Positions 24,614-31,016 of a DNA stretch of 36,111 nucleotides are shown here, piece by piece. Under the pieces are notes generated by a model. It ran no database searches. It saw nothing but the letters and a program-made list of their open reading frames with translations, and was not told where the DNA came from. This DNA comes from an uncultured Lachnospiraceae bacterium (GTDB taxonomy: Bacteria > Bacillota > Clostridia > Lachnospirales > Lachnospiraceae), in contig CAJUOF010000061.1 of NCBI GenBank assembly GCA_910587905.1, forward strand, positions 1-36,111, in the 5' to 3' direction. A program made the translations under genes and the position numbers. The number at the start of each line of letters is the position of its first letter. Within the stretch, counting starts at the first letter, position 1.

Positions 24614-26265
24614 TTCCATACTCCCACCGCCAACGCCGTCATATCGTCCCGGCATTCCTCACCGGAAATCTTTGCATACCGCAGGATCTCATCGGCCATA
24701 TCCTGTAAATTCTCCCCGGAAATACAAGAGAGGATTTCCTTCATGGTTTCTTCCTTATCCTCCCCGGCCAGCGCGTCCAGGACTCCGTCCGTCACCATGA
24801 TGATTTTATCGCCGTCCTCCAGCCTCCGTTCCAGATATTCCGGCTGTACGTCACTCAAAATCCCCGCCGGAAGCCCCTCCGCCTTTATGACCTCGATATC
24901 CCGGTTTTTCTTGACGAAGGTCGTCACGCCCCCTGCTTTCACAAAGCGGCAGGTCCCGCTGTAAAGATCCGCCACCGCCAGATCCACCGTAATGGGCCGC
25001 TGCTCCTGCTCCTTCAACAGCAGCACCGCATTCATGAGCTGGATCGCCTGCTCCAGTCCGAAGCCGCTGGAAAGGAGCTGTTCCGCCATCTCCATGACCA
25101 CCTCGCTGTCTTTAAAAGCCCTGCTGCCGGAGCCCATTCCGTCGGCCACCCCAAAAAGCATTCGGCCGTCGGGAAGCCTGCAAAACGTAAAATTGTCCCC
25201 GGAAAGTTCTTTCTCGATCCTGGACGCCCTGGAAATCCCGTGGAGCATCATATATTCCGGCGCTCTGACCAGCCGAATCATGCACGCCTCCTTCGTCACA
25301 ATCCGCCTGCTGTCCATGGCCGGAACAAAGGATTCTTCCAAGACCTTACTCACCGCCTCCGAAAGCTCCCTCGCCGTCATGCACCGATTCCCCGCTGCCT
25401 GAACCTGTAAATAGACCTCCTGCTTCTCCCCTCCCTTCTCCAACACTGTCAGGTTCTTGAGCTTCACCCGCCGCAGGCGGAGCTCCCTGGAGAGCCTGTC
25501 CCGGTAGCTCTCCGAGATATCTCCGGTCGCCCCGATATCTGCGGAGAGCTCCGAGAGGATCCGTTCCATCTCCCGAAAACTCTCCGCCACCGCCTCCCGG
25601 CATTCCTCGTACCGCTCCTTCCAGATCATTCCATCCAGGGTAAGGGCAGCTATGTCACCGGGAATCACGGGAATCCCCTCAGACACCACATTTTCATCGG
25701 TCTCCTCCGAGGTTTCCTCCACAGGCCGAAAGGTCTTCGCCAGACGCTCCATGGAGTCCGACACGGCCTTCACCCGCTCGGCTGCCGTCCGCTCCTTTCC
25801 CGGCATATAAAAAGAAATCGGCCGAATCGGTTCTCTCCGAATTTCCACCCTGGCAAGAAGGCTCTCTGGCACCAGAAAGAAAGCGGCCGCCGCCGCAAAG
25901 AAGCCCCCCATTCCCGGGTGAACCTCCCTGGGTACATAGAGAATCCCGAGAATGGCCGGACCGGCCAGAAAGCCCATGGCGCTTCCCGCCTTCCCCAAGC
26001 TTCGGAACACGCCCGCCAAAACTCCGGCTGCGCACAGCATACCCATGGAGGAAATATCCTCCTGTATAATGGTTTCCAGAATCCCACAGCCTGTCCCTGC
26101 CACAGCTCCGATTCCGGCCCCATACTTATAGCCTGTAAAAAGCACGCTGAAATATAAACCGGCCCGAAAGACCGAAGACAGCGCTTTTCCCTGCGCCAAA
26201 AACGCTGCCAGCATAAAACCGCCGGACAGCGCCAGAAATGCTCGGACAAATGTCTCTCTTTTCAT
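24607..26265 (-). CDS. spoIIE: Stage II sporulation protein E, short-membrane-domain form
   Basis: The PP2C phosphatase that dephosphorylates SpoIIAA and so activates sigma-F in the forespore. The 552 residues have an N-terminal membrane part with about five or six segments (8-135), a linker, and a C-terminal phosphatase domain with LFGVADGMGSGSRA and IIMVTDGVLDAL carrying metal-binding aspartates. Bacillus SpoIIE is 827 residues with ten segments, so the membrane part and linker are clearly shorter here. The ATG at 26265 follows GGGAGG; earlier in-frame ATGs lie upstream of or inside the promoter. Position between divIC and tilS matches Bacillus. It has a Spo0A-type promoter. Confidence 0.93.
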   Translation of the reverse strand: MKRETFVRAFLALSGGFMLAAFLAQGKALSSVFRAGLYFSVLFTGYKYGAGIGAVAGTGCGILETIIQEDISSMGMLCAAGVLAGVFRSLGKAGSAMGFLAGPAILGILYVPREVHPGMGGFFAAAAAFFLVPESLLARVEIRREPIRPISFYMPGKERTAAERVKAVSDSMERLAKTFRPVEETSEETDENVVSEGIPVIPGDIAALTLDGMIWKERYEECREAVAESFREMERILSELSADIGATGDISESYRDRLSRELRLRRVKLKNLTVLEKGGEKQEVYLQVQAAGNRCMTARELSEAVSKVLEESFVPAMDSRRIVTKEACMIRLVRAPEYMMLHGISRASRIEKELSGDNFTFCRLPDGRMLFGVADGMGSGSRAFKDSEVVMEMAEQLLSSGFGLEQAIQLMNAVLLLKEQEQRPITVDLAVADLYSGTCRFVKAGGVTTFVKKNRDIEVIKAEGLPAGILSDVQPEYLERRLEDGDKIIMVTDGVLDALAGEDKEETMKEILSCISGENLQDMADEILRYAKISGEECRDDMTALAVGVWKA

Positions 26266-26287
26266 GGCGAATCCTCCCTGAGAGACC

Positions 26288-26353
26288 ATTATAACGCTTC
26301 GCATATAGAAAAGCTGTCGAAAGGGGAGAGGGATGTGTGAAAAGTTTTCGACA
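26288..26353 (-). promoter_or_regulatory. Spo0A-controlled spoIIE promoter: 0A boxes and 21-bp spacer
   Basis: A perfect TATAAT (26293-26288, minus strand) is preceded by the -35-like TCGACA (26320-26315) at a spacer of 21 bases. Two 0A boxes occur: TGTCGAAA on the plus strand at 26315-26322, overlapping that -35, and TGTCGAAAA on the minus strand at 26353-26345. Bacillus spoIIE and spoIIG promoters likewise use sigma-A with an over-long spacer and Spo0A~P bound next to the -35. Confidence 0.85.
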
Positions 26354-26411
26354 TTTCCTCCGCAAATACCTGAGATTGAGCAGAAGGGAGCCTTTCTCTC
26401 CTGTGCGCCAA

Positions 26412-26449
26412 AAAGACCTGCGCTCCGCATCCACGTGGCACAGGTCTTT
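26412..26449. terminator. Terminator between divIC and spoIIE
   Basis: AAAGACCTG (26412-26420) pairs with CAGGTCTTT (26441-26449), with an A run on one side and a T-rich tract on the other. It ends the hup-to-divIC transcript on the minus strand, separating it from the Spo0A-driven spoIIE. Confidence 0.8.
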
Positions 26450-26457
26450 CTTTATGG

Positions 26458-26504
26458 CTCTATATTCGTACTTTTTTCATGACTCTATACTCATACTTTT
26501 TTCA
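26458..26504. repeat. Two 22-base near-identical tandem units
   Basis: Units at 26458-26479 and 26483-26504 begin CTCTATA and end in ACTTTTTTCA, differ at only two bases and repeat with a 25-base period. The second unit includes the divIC stop codon, so the first may be a local duplication of the gene end. Confidence 0.6.
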
Positions 26505-26816
26505 CTCTTCTTCATTGGGTCTCAGCAGAATCTCTCCTGGATTCACCAGGCCCAACTTTGACTTCGCGATCTCTTCTATGTATTTTTTTGTCTGCACGTA
26601 AGTCTCTCGTTCTTTTAGCTCTTCGGATTTTTTCTGTTCCTGCTCGATCTGACTCTGCAATTCGGTCTCTCTGGCCCCGTAGCGGCTGTCTCTGGCCTGC
26701 AATGCCTTCGTCCTGTAAAAAAGAAGTCCGCAAAAAAGAAGAGTCACCAACAGAATTCCCACGATAACTGCCTTGCTTTGCTTTCTGTACTTTGCCCTTC
26801 CTCTGCTTCCCGCCAC
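26502..26816 (-). CDS. divIC: Septum formation initiator DivIC/FtsB-like protein
   Basis: A 104-residue bitopic membrane protein of the division site, which forms a complex with FtsL and DivIB. It has a basic N-terminus, one membrane segment (about 16-34), then a coiled coil rich in Glu/Gln/Lys (about 40-80), and ends with the family's KSKLGLVNPGEIL. The start codon is GTG at 26816, six bases after GGAGG. The gene lies almost wholly inside the 3' part of the longer open frame of yabQ, in another phase (see yabQ). Gene order matches Bacillus. Confidence 0.9.
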   Translation of the reverse strand: MAGSRGRAKYRKQSKAVIVGILLVTLLFCGLLFYRTKALQARDSRYGARETELQSQIEQEQKKSEELKERETYVQTKKYIEEIAKSKLGLVNPGEILLRPNEEE

Positions 26817-27300
26817 GATTTCCCTCCGCGCTTCCTTTTTCCTGTTCTTTTTTCTGTGCTCGTTTTTTCTGTTCCCACTCCGTCTTAAAGGTATGGCATT
26901 TTGCCTTGACTTTTATTGTAATCGATCCCACTCGTTTTTTCAATAGCCGTCCCAAAATTTTTAGGGGCGCGAAAAGTCCTTTTATGGCGACTCCCAGGGC
27001 GGCTCCCAGCCATTTTACAAGGAATTGACTCAAAGTAATATGGTACAGCCACATGCCTGCCCCGGCTCCCGCCAGAGCATACCACCTGAGTTTTCCGTCG
27101 TTCATGGAAAACAGGAGAACAAACAGCGCAAAAGCTGCAAAGATCCAATACAAAAAGTCCTCGGCTGCCACTGCCACAGAGGCATGTCTCACCGCCACCC
27201 GGACAATGCGCAGACAATCGTAGACCACCGTCAGTCCCACGCCCCAGAGCAGGGATATCAAGAGAAAATCCGCCTCCTGGTGGATCATGCCGCTCATCAT
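26512..27300 (-). CDS. yabQ: Spore cortex protein YabQ, with long overlap into divIC
   Basis: Sporulation membrane protein required for cortex formation in Bacillus. Residues 1-100 match the family: FLLISLLWGVGLTVVYD, a basic loop, EDFLYWIFAAFALFVLLF, and a glycine-rich third segment, giving three or four membrane helices. After a Lys/Gln-rich tail (about 140-160) the frame does not stop but runs 101 further residues across nearly all of divIC in another phase; that part is highly basic and looks like a frame shadow. Translation may really extend there, or an indel in the A-rich tail may have removed the stop. The ATG at 27300 overlaps the yabP stop (ATGA), showing coupling. Confident for residues 1-155, doubtful beyond. 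Confidence 0.75.
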   Translation of the reverse strand: MMSGMIHQEADFLLISLLWGVGLTVVYDCLRIVRVAVRHASVAVAAEDFLYWIFAAFALFVLLFSMNDGKLRWYALAGAGAGMWLYHITLSQFLVKWLGAALGVAIKGLFAPLKILGRLLKKRVGSITIKVKAKCHTFKTEWEQKKRAQKKEQEKGSAEGNRGGKQRKGKVQKAKQGSYRGNSVGDSSFLRTSFLQDEGIAGQRQPLRGQRDRIAESDRAGTEKIRRAKRTRDLRADKKIHRRDREVKVGPGESRRDSAETQ

Positions 27301-27599
27301 TTAAACAGGCGGCCAAGGAAAGATTCCCCCTGGGCCTTCCTGCCCCGGCTCTCCGAATAGACGAAGCTGTCCATACGGCCTCCGATCTCCACCTCTCCCT
27401 GTTCCACCGTCAGACGACTCACTTTCATTTCCTCCCCTTTTACCGTCAATCGGCCGAGGGTGGTTTCCAAAATAACCTCCTTCTCATCAAAGGAAATCAC
27501 ATCGTCCACGCCGCTTATCACGGCATAGGACCGCTTATCCAGCGAGATCCGATGGGGCTTTGTCCTCTGCCTCTGCTCCTCCATGCCCATTCGTTCCAT
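27297..27599 (-). CDS. yabP: Sporulation protein YabP
   Basis: A 100-residue protein of the YabP/YqfC family, which acts in the mother cell during spore formation. Core features are HRISLDKRSYAVISGVDDVISFDEKEV as a continuous family block (about 16-42) and the following beta-rich GRLTVKGEEMKVSRL. The ATG at 27599 is only weakly preceded by a ribosome site (GGGAAGGGAGC lies far upstream), so an internal ATG a few codons in is possible. It lies between rqcP and yabQ and overlaps yabQ by four bases. Confidence 0.88.
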   Translation of the reverse strand: MERMGMEEQRQRTKPHRISLDKRSYAVISGVDDVISFDEKEVILETTLGRLTVKGEEMKVSRLTVEQGEVEIGGRMDSFVYSESRGRKAQGESFLGRLFK

Positions 27600-27665
27600 T
27601 GCCGACTATTCGCTCCCTTCCCATGCTCCTATCTGAATTCTATGCGGAAGGAGACGGACCTATGC

Positions 27666-27905
27666 CTACAGATAACGGAACATCTCTCCCGCATCCTCCT
27701 TTTTTGCGCTCTCCTGCACTTTTAAGACCTCCGCCTTCACAGAACGATTTCCAAACTGCACTTCAATCACATCACCCTCCTTGATATTGAGGGAGGCCCT
27801 GGCCTGCTTTCCATTGACAAACACCCGGCCGCTGTCACAGGCCTCGTTTGCCACTGTTCTCCGTTTAATGATCCGCGAAACTTTTAAATATTTATCCAGT
27901 CTCAT
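27666..27905 (-). CDS. rqcP: S4-domain ribosome quality-control protein RqcP (YabO)
   Basis: A 79-residue RNA-binding protein almost entirely made of an S4 domain (MRLDKYLKVSRIIKRRTVANE, then FVNGKQARAS and IKEGDVIEVQFG). In Bacillus, RqcP works with RqcH to add alanine tails on stalled 50S subunits. Gene order hup-rqcP-yabP-yabQ-divIC is typical of clostridia. The 66 bases between it and yabP show no clear element. Confidence 0.93.
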   Translation of the reverse strand: MRLDKYLKVSRIIKRRTVANEACDSGRVFVNGKQARASLNIKEGDVIEVQFGNRSVKAEVLKVQESAKKEDAGEMFRYL

Positions 27906-27937
27906 ATCCTAATTCCCTCTTGTCCCTGCGTATGACA

Positions 27938-27963
27938 AACTGCCGCAGAAACCTGCGGCAGTT
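27938..27963 (-). terminator. Hairpin after hup
   Basis: Perfect 11-base arms AACTGCCGCAG (27938-27948) and CTGCGGCAGTT (27953-27963) with a four-base loop. Only three T follow on the minus strand, so it may attenuate rather than end transcription into rqcP, which would make the abundant HU mRNA exceed the rest. Confidence 0.65.
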
Positions 27964-27991
27964 GATCATAGCTCAAAATCCAATTAACTAA

Positions 27992-28267
27992 TTAGCTGTT
28001 TACCTTGTCCTTCAAAGCCTTACCCACCTTGAATCTGGGCACTCTGGAAGCCGCAATCTTGATGGCCTCGCCGGTGCTGGGATTTCTTCCATCCCTCTCC
28101 GGTCTCTCGGACACTTCAAAAGTACCAAAGCCTACAAGCTGTACCCTCTCTCCCTTCACCAGCTCCTCGCTGACAACATCGACAAATGCAACTACTGCCT
28201 TTTCGGCATCTTTTTTGGACAGCTCAGCCTTCTCAGCCACCGCTGCAATCAATTCAGTTTTGTTCAT
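27992..28267 (-). CDS. hup: DNA-binding protein HU
   Basis: The 91-residue nucleoid protein [16 protein letters not shown], the [22 protein letters not shown] arm region, and [11 protein letters not shown] at the end. Ribosome site AGGAGGAACAG and a near-consensus promoter fit high expression. It is the first gene of a likely hup-rqcP-yabP-yabQ-divIC unit. Confidence 0.97.
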   Translation of the reverse strand: MNKTELIAAVAEKAELSKKDAEKAVVAFVDVVSEELVKGERVQLVGFGTFEVSERPERDGRNPSTGEAIKIAASRVPRFKVGKALKDKVNS

Positions 28268-28319
28268 AATGTCTGTTCCTCCTAGGGTTGTTCATAGAAA
28301 TCAATATTGCTCTTCATTA

Positions 28320-28348
28320 TTTATAAACTGATAAGAGCGTTTTGTCAA
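28320..28348 (-). promoter_or_regulatory. Strong sigma-A promoter of hup
   Basis: Minus-strand consensus TTGACA (28348-28343), 17-base spacer, TATAAA (28325-28320), 53 bases before the hup start. Confidence 0.88.
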
Positions 28349-28387
28349 GAAAAATCCACCATTCTGGAAATTCTCTTCCTTCCGTCC

Positions 28388-28798
28388 CTACAATCGAATC
28401 CCCTGCTTTTTCGCCTCTTTCTCCTGACGCTTGATCTCGTCCCAGCGGGCCTTGCTCGCCTCCGCGGTTTCATAATTCTCCCCGCCAAATACATGGGGAT
28501 GGCGCCTGATCATCTTCCGGCACAGCACGGCGATTACATCCTCCACTGTGAATTCCCCGGTCTCCTCTGCGATCCGGCTGTGAAGCATAACCTGCAAAAG
28601 AATATCCCCCAGCTCCTCGCATAAGTTCTCCGTATCCTTCTTGTCAATGGCCTCCAGCACTTCATCACATTCGTCCTGCAGACATTTTCTCATGGATTCG
28701 TGGGTCTGGGCCCTGTCCCAGGGACAGCCATTCTCAGATCGAAGCGTGGCAATGATTTCCTTCAGTTCTTCAAAGGTATAACTCTCTTTCAGTTCCAT
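28388..28798 (-). CDS. mazG: MazG-family nucleoside triphosphate pyrophosphohydrolase
   Basis: Hydrolyses NTPs/dNTPs to monophosphates, a house-cleaning enzyme. The 136-residue single-domain form has TLRSENGCPWDRAQTHESM, ECDEVLEAID and EELGDILLQVMLHSRIAEE, which carry the conserved glutamates and aspartate that bind Mg2+. Bacillus YabN has an extra N-terminal methylase domain that is absent here. The frame opens far upstream over spoVT, but the ATG at 28798 has GGAGG eight bases before it and begins the family N-terminus. It follows spoVT by 83 bases. Confidence 0.93.
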   Translation of the reverse strand: MELKESYTFEELKEIIATLRSENGCPWDRAQTHESMRKCLQDECDEVLEAIDKKDTENLCEELGDILLQVMLHSRIAEETGEFTVEDVIAVLCRKMIRRHPHVFGGENYETAEASKARWDEIKRQEKEAKKQGIRL

Positions 28799-28881
28799 GG
28801 TTTTATCCTCCCAAAACAAGGATACCTCTTTTTTGACCGAATGGCAATACCCGGATCCCCGAAGAGAAGGCGCATCCTCCC

Positions 28882-29445
28882 TCAGCTTTCCATCTGTCTT
28901 CCCAAAAAGCCGGCCGCCGTGGACGCAAGCTTCTGCTCTAACGTTCCCATCTTGTACTTTGGATCCTTGGAAAGCAGAAGCACGGAGCCGATGGCATCCC
29001 CCTCGCAGAGAATAACCGCCGTCACTTGTCCGGAATATTCCTCCGCATCCTCGTCCGTCACAGGAATAAACTGCCCCTCTTCCTTTCCCGCCATAATATT
29101 GTTTCGATTCAGGATGGATTGCTCCAGCGCCTTGCTGATGCTCTTTTGCAGAAGTTCCTTCTTCGCTCCTCCGGCCACCGCAATGACCTGATCCCTGTCG
29201 GTGACGCATACTGCAAGCCCCGTGGACTGGGCCAGGGCGTCCGCATACTGCTTCGCAAAATTCCCAAGCTCCGCCATGGGAGAATATTTTTTCAGAATGA
29301 TCTCGCCTTCCCTGTCGGTAAAAATTTCCAGCGGCGTTCCCTCTCTGAGCCGCAGAGTCCTGCGGATTTCCTTCGGGATCACCACCCGGCCAAGGTCGTC
29401 TGATTGTGTCAAGTCCTCACAAAGAATTTTTTTCTTCCCAGACAT
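28882..29445 (-). CDS. spoVT: Stage V sporulation regulator SpoVT with N-terminus replaced by mobile-element sequence
   Basis: Forespore transcription factor: an AbrB-type DNA-binding domain then a GAF-like domain (about 55-187). From Asp16 on the protein is ordinary SpoVT: DDLGRVVIPKEIRRTLRLREG and ILKKYSP as expected. Before that, the almost invariant family start (MKATGIVRRI directly before DDLGRVV) is missing; instead 15 unrelated residues (MSGKKKILCEDLTQS) come from the adjoining recombinase element, whose abiEii stop lies inside this segment. The ATG at 29445 has no good ribosome site. The gene is therefore either interrupted or expressed from the element with a new N-terminus. The lost residues form the first strand of the AbrB swapped-hairpin fold, so function may be affected. 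Confidence 0.85.
   Translation of the reverse strand: MSGKKKILCEDLTQSDDLGRVVIPKEIRRTLRLREGTPLEIFTDREGEIILKKYSPMAELGNFAKQYADALAQSTGLAVCVTDRDQVIAVAGGAKKELLQKSISKALEQSILNRNNIMAGKEEGQFIPVTDEDAEEYSGQVTAVILCEGDAIGSVLLLSKDPKYKMGTLEQKLASTAAGFLGRQMES
29396..29401. other. Inferred element/chromosome junction (att site) in spoVT
   Basis: Family-like SpoVT coding begins at the Asp codon 29400-29398 (minus strand GACGACCTTGG); everything to the right is foreign. A serine-recombinase crossover would lie here or one or two bases away. The exact core cannot be fixed without the other end. Confidence 0.6.
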
Positions 29446-30334
29446 GGTTTTTACTTGACCAACAAAGGAAAAATTCTTTTTCTTTTATCATATGTATAAA
29501 GACTGGTTCCAAAAAGGCGGCTACCCTATCTACAACCACCTCAAATTCCGGGCAATCCCCCTGGAAAGCGGCTCGGTAGTTCTTCCACAGATTCTGCAAA
29601 AAAGTATTCTTTACAAAAAGCCCTATTTTTTCAAAACTATCTGCGTTATATGCCGTTCCCCTGTGCCCCAGAGTGGTCGATATGGCTTCTTGCAGCCTCC
29701 GTCCATCAAAATCAAACATATTCGACAGATAATAAATATCATAAAAATCTTTCATGCGACTGGTAGCTTCCATTCGTTTCAGCATTGCATCGAATTTTTC
29801 GGCAATCGTGCTTTCCAGTGAATATGTATAAATCTCTGGCTTTTCAAATTCCTCCAGTCGTGTACAGATTTCCCTTTTTACCGCCTTTGGAACAATCACA
29901 TCATCTACACCGACATCTATAGAAAAAGGAACCCGGACATTTTTTATATGAGCCAAAAATTTTGCAGTAACGCCATGATATTCTTTTTCTTCAGTAATAA
30001 TACCGGTTCCCAGAACTTCCATAGATACATATTCATTGCCTGAATCTGTCAGACATATTTCTTCCATGACCTTTTTTATGTCTCCCTCCTCATTTGAAAG
30101 CCAGCGTATCATAAAATCTATATCCCTGGTAGGGCGGCTCTCAAATTGTGTCAATGTATAAAGGAACATGCCTCCCTTCAATACAAAATTTTCTGCATAC
30201 CTCGATTTTGCCAATCTGCGTAAAAATTCCTCCTGGCAGAAAAGTTGCAGACACATCTGATAATTCAATCCACATTCCCTCGACTGCATTTTCAACCTTG
30301 CTAGCACAGATGCCGCCATATCTTTCACAGCCAT
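29417..30334 (-). CDS. abiEii: AbiEii/AbiGii-family nucleotidyltransferase toxin
   Basis: Toxin half of the AbiE system, known as a phage abortive-infection and plasmid/element stabilising module; members are nucleotidyltransferases, some acting on tRNA. The 305 residues have the fold's KGG (53-55, LKGGMFLY) and TRDIDF with Asp71-Ile-Asp73 as metal ligands; KDFYDIYYL is also family-typical. The ATG at 30334 overlaps the AbiEi stop by ten bases, so the two are coupled. Its stop is 16 bases before the element boundary and inside the new spoVT start region; the last residues may be set by the insertion. Probably active, since no key residue is missing. Confidence 0.88.
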   Translation of the reverse strand: MAVKDMAASVLARLKMQSRECGLNYQMCLQLFCQEEFLRRLAKSRYAENFVLKGGMFLYTLTQFESRPTRDIDFMIRWLSNEEGDIKKVMEEICLTDSGNEYVSMEVLGTGIITEEKEYHGVTAKFLAHIKNVRVPFSIDVGVDDVIVPKAVKREICTRLEEFEKPEIYTYSLESTIAEKFDAMLKRMEATSRMKDFYDIYYLSNMFDFDGRRLQEAISTTLGHRGTAYNADSFEKIGLFVKNTFLQNLWKNYRAAFQGDCPEFEVVVDRVAAFLEPVFIHMIKEKEFFLCWSSKNHVWEEKNSL

Positions 30335-30924
30335 ATTCCCACCGTTCCCCTCACTTTCTTCTCCACCCCCAACACCCTGGCATAATGCATCAGCCTGGGG
30401 ATATCCTTTTTGTCATCACGAATGTACCGTTTTACCGCTTCATTATATATCTCACCATCCATCCTATTTACGTGGCGCAGGCAATCACAAATCACTCGTT
30501 CTCTGTCGTAGACCTTCACTGCAATGCCGTCAATCTTACCCTCTGTCACACCAAGGCCAAGCCTGTTCTTTTCTATAAAATGTGGCCTGACTTCCGGATA
30601 ATCAATTTGAAACCTTGTCCTGCCGGACCGGCTGTCAACAGCAATATGCCACGCCAACGGCGTCCGATCCGTGTAGTCATAATACAGCAGCGCCGTGTCG
30701 CGACAAAGGATTCCGTCTGGAAAGAGCGACACAACCACAGAGACTTCGCTGAATGCCATATCATTCTGCCACTGATAATACCCATAACGGACTTTCTCTA
30801 TTTTTCCCTCCTCCATCAACTCTCTTAGCCTGCGGTAATAGACTCCATGTTCTGAAAGCTCTTTTGTCCGCATAATTCCACCATGCGCCATAAAAAGTTT
30901 TTCAATTTGCTTTTTATCTTTCAT
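30325..30924 (-). CDS. abiEi: AbiEi-family antitoxin and transcriptional repressor
   Basis: A 199-residue partner of AbiEii. The N-terminal winged helix (about 5-50: IEKLFMAHGGIMRTKELSEHG as two helices and turn, then KVRYGYYQW) represses the operon; the C-terminal domain neutralises the toxin. AbiE pairs have this order, with a short overlap. Its promoter lies at 30988-31016, overlapping the recombinase gene end. The 86 bases in between contain short A/T-rich dyads that may be its operator. Confidence 0.82.
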   Translation of the reverse strand: MKDKKQIEKLFMAHGGIMRTKELSEHGVYYRRLRELMEEGKIEKVRYGYYQWQNDMAFSEVSVVVSLFPDGILCRDTALLYYDYTDRTPLAWHIAVDSRSGRTRFQIDYPEVRPHFIEKNRLGLGVTEGKIDGIAVKVYDRERVICDCLRHVNRMDGEIYNEAVKRYIRDDKKDIPRLMHYARVLGVEKKVRGTVGIWL

Positions 30925-30987
30925 TATGTCGCCCCCAACACATATTCTTACAATTCCGAATTAGTTCTTGTACGAAGTTATGATATT

Positions 30988-31016
30988 ATTATATGCTGGA
31001 ATCCACAGATTTACAA
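30988..31016 (-). promoter_or_regulatory. Promoter of the abiE operon
   Basis: Minus-strand TTGTAA (31016-31011), 17-base spacer, TATAAT (30993-30988). The -35 overlaps the stop codon of the upstream recombinase gene. Confidence 0.75.

Noticed and set aside
25346-26249. Several alternative frames within spoIIE
   Set aside because: Gly/Arg- or Trp-rich shadows of the certain spoIIE frame in GC-rich sequence.
27600-27665. Sigma-E promoter before yabP
   Set aside because: A CATAGAATT stretch resembles a sigma-E -10, but no convincing -35 lies at the right distance.
28799-29209. N-terminal extension of mazG
   Set aside because: The upstream open frame covers spoVT out of phase; the ATG at 28798 has a strong ribosome site and the family N-terminus.
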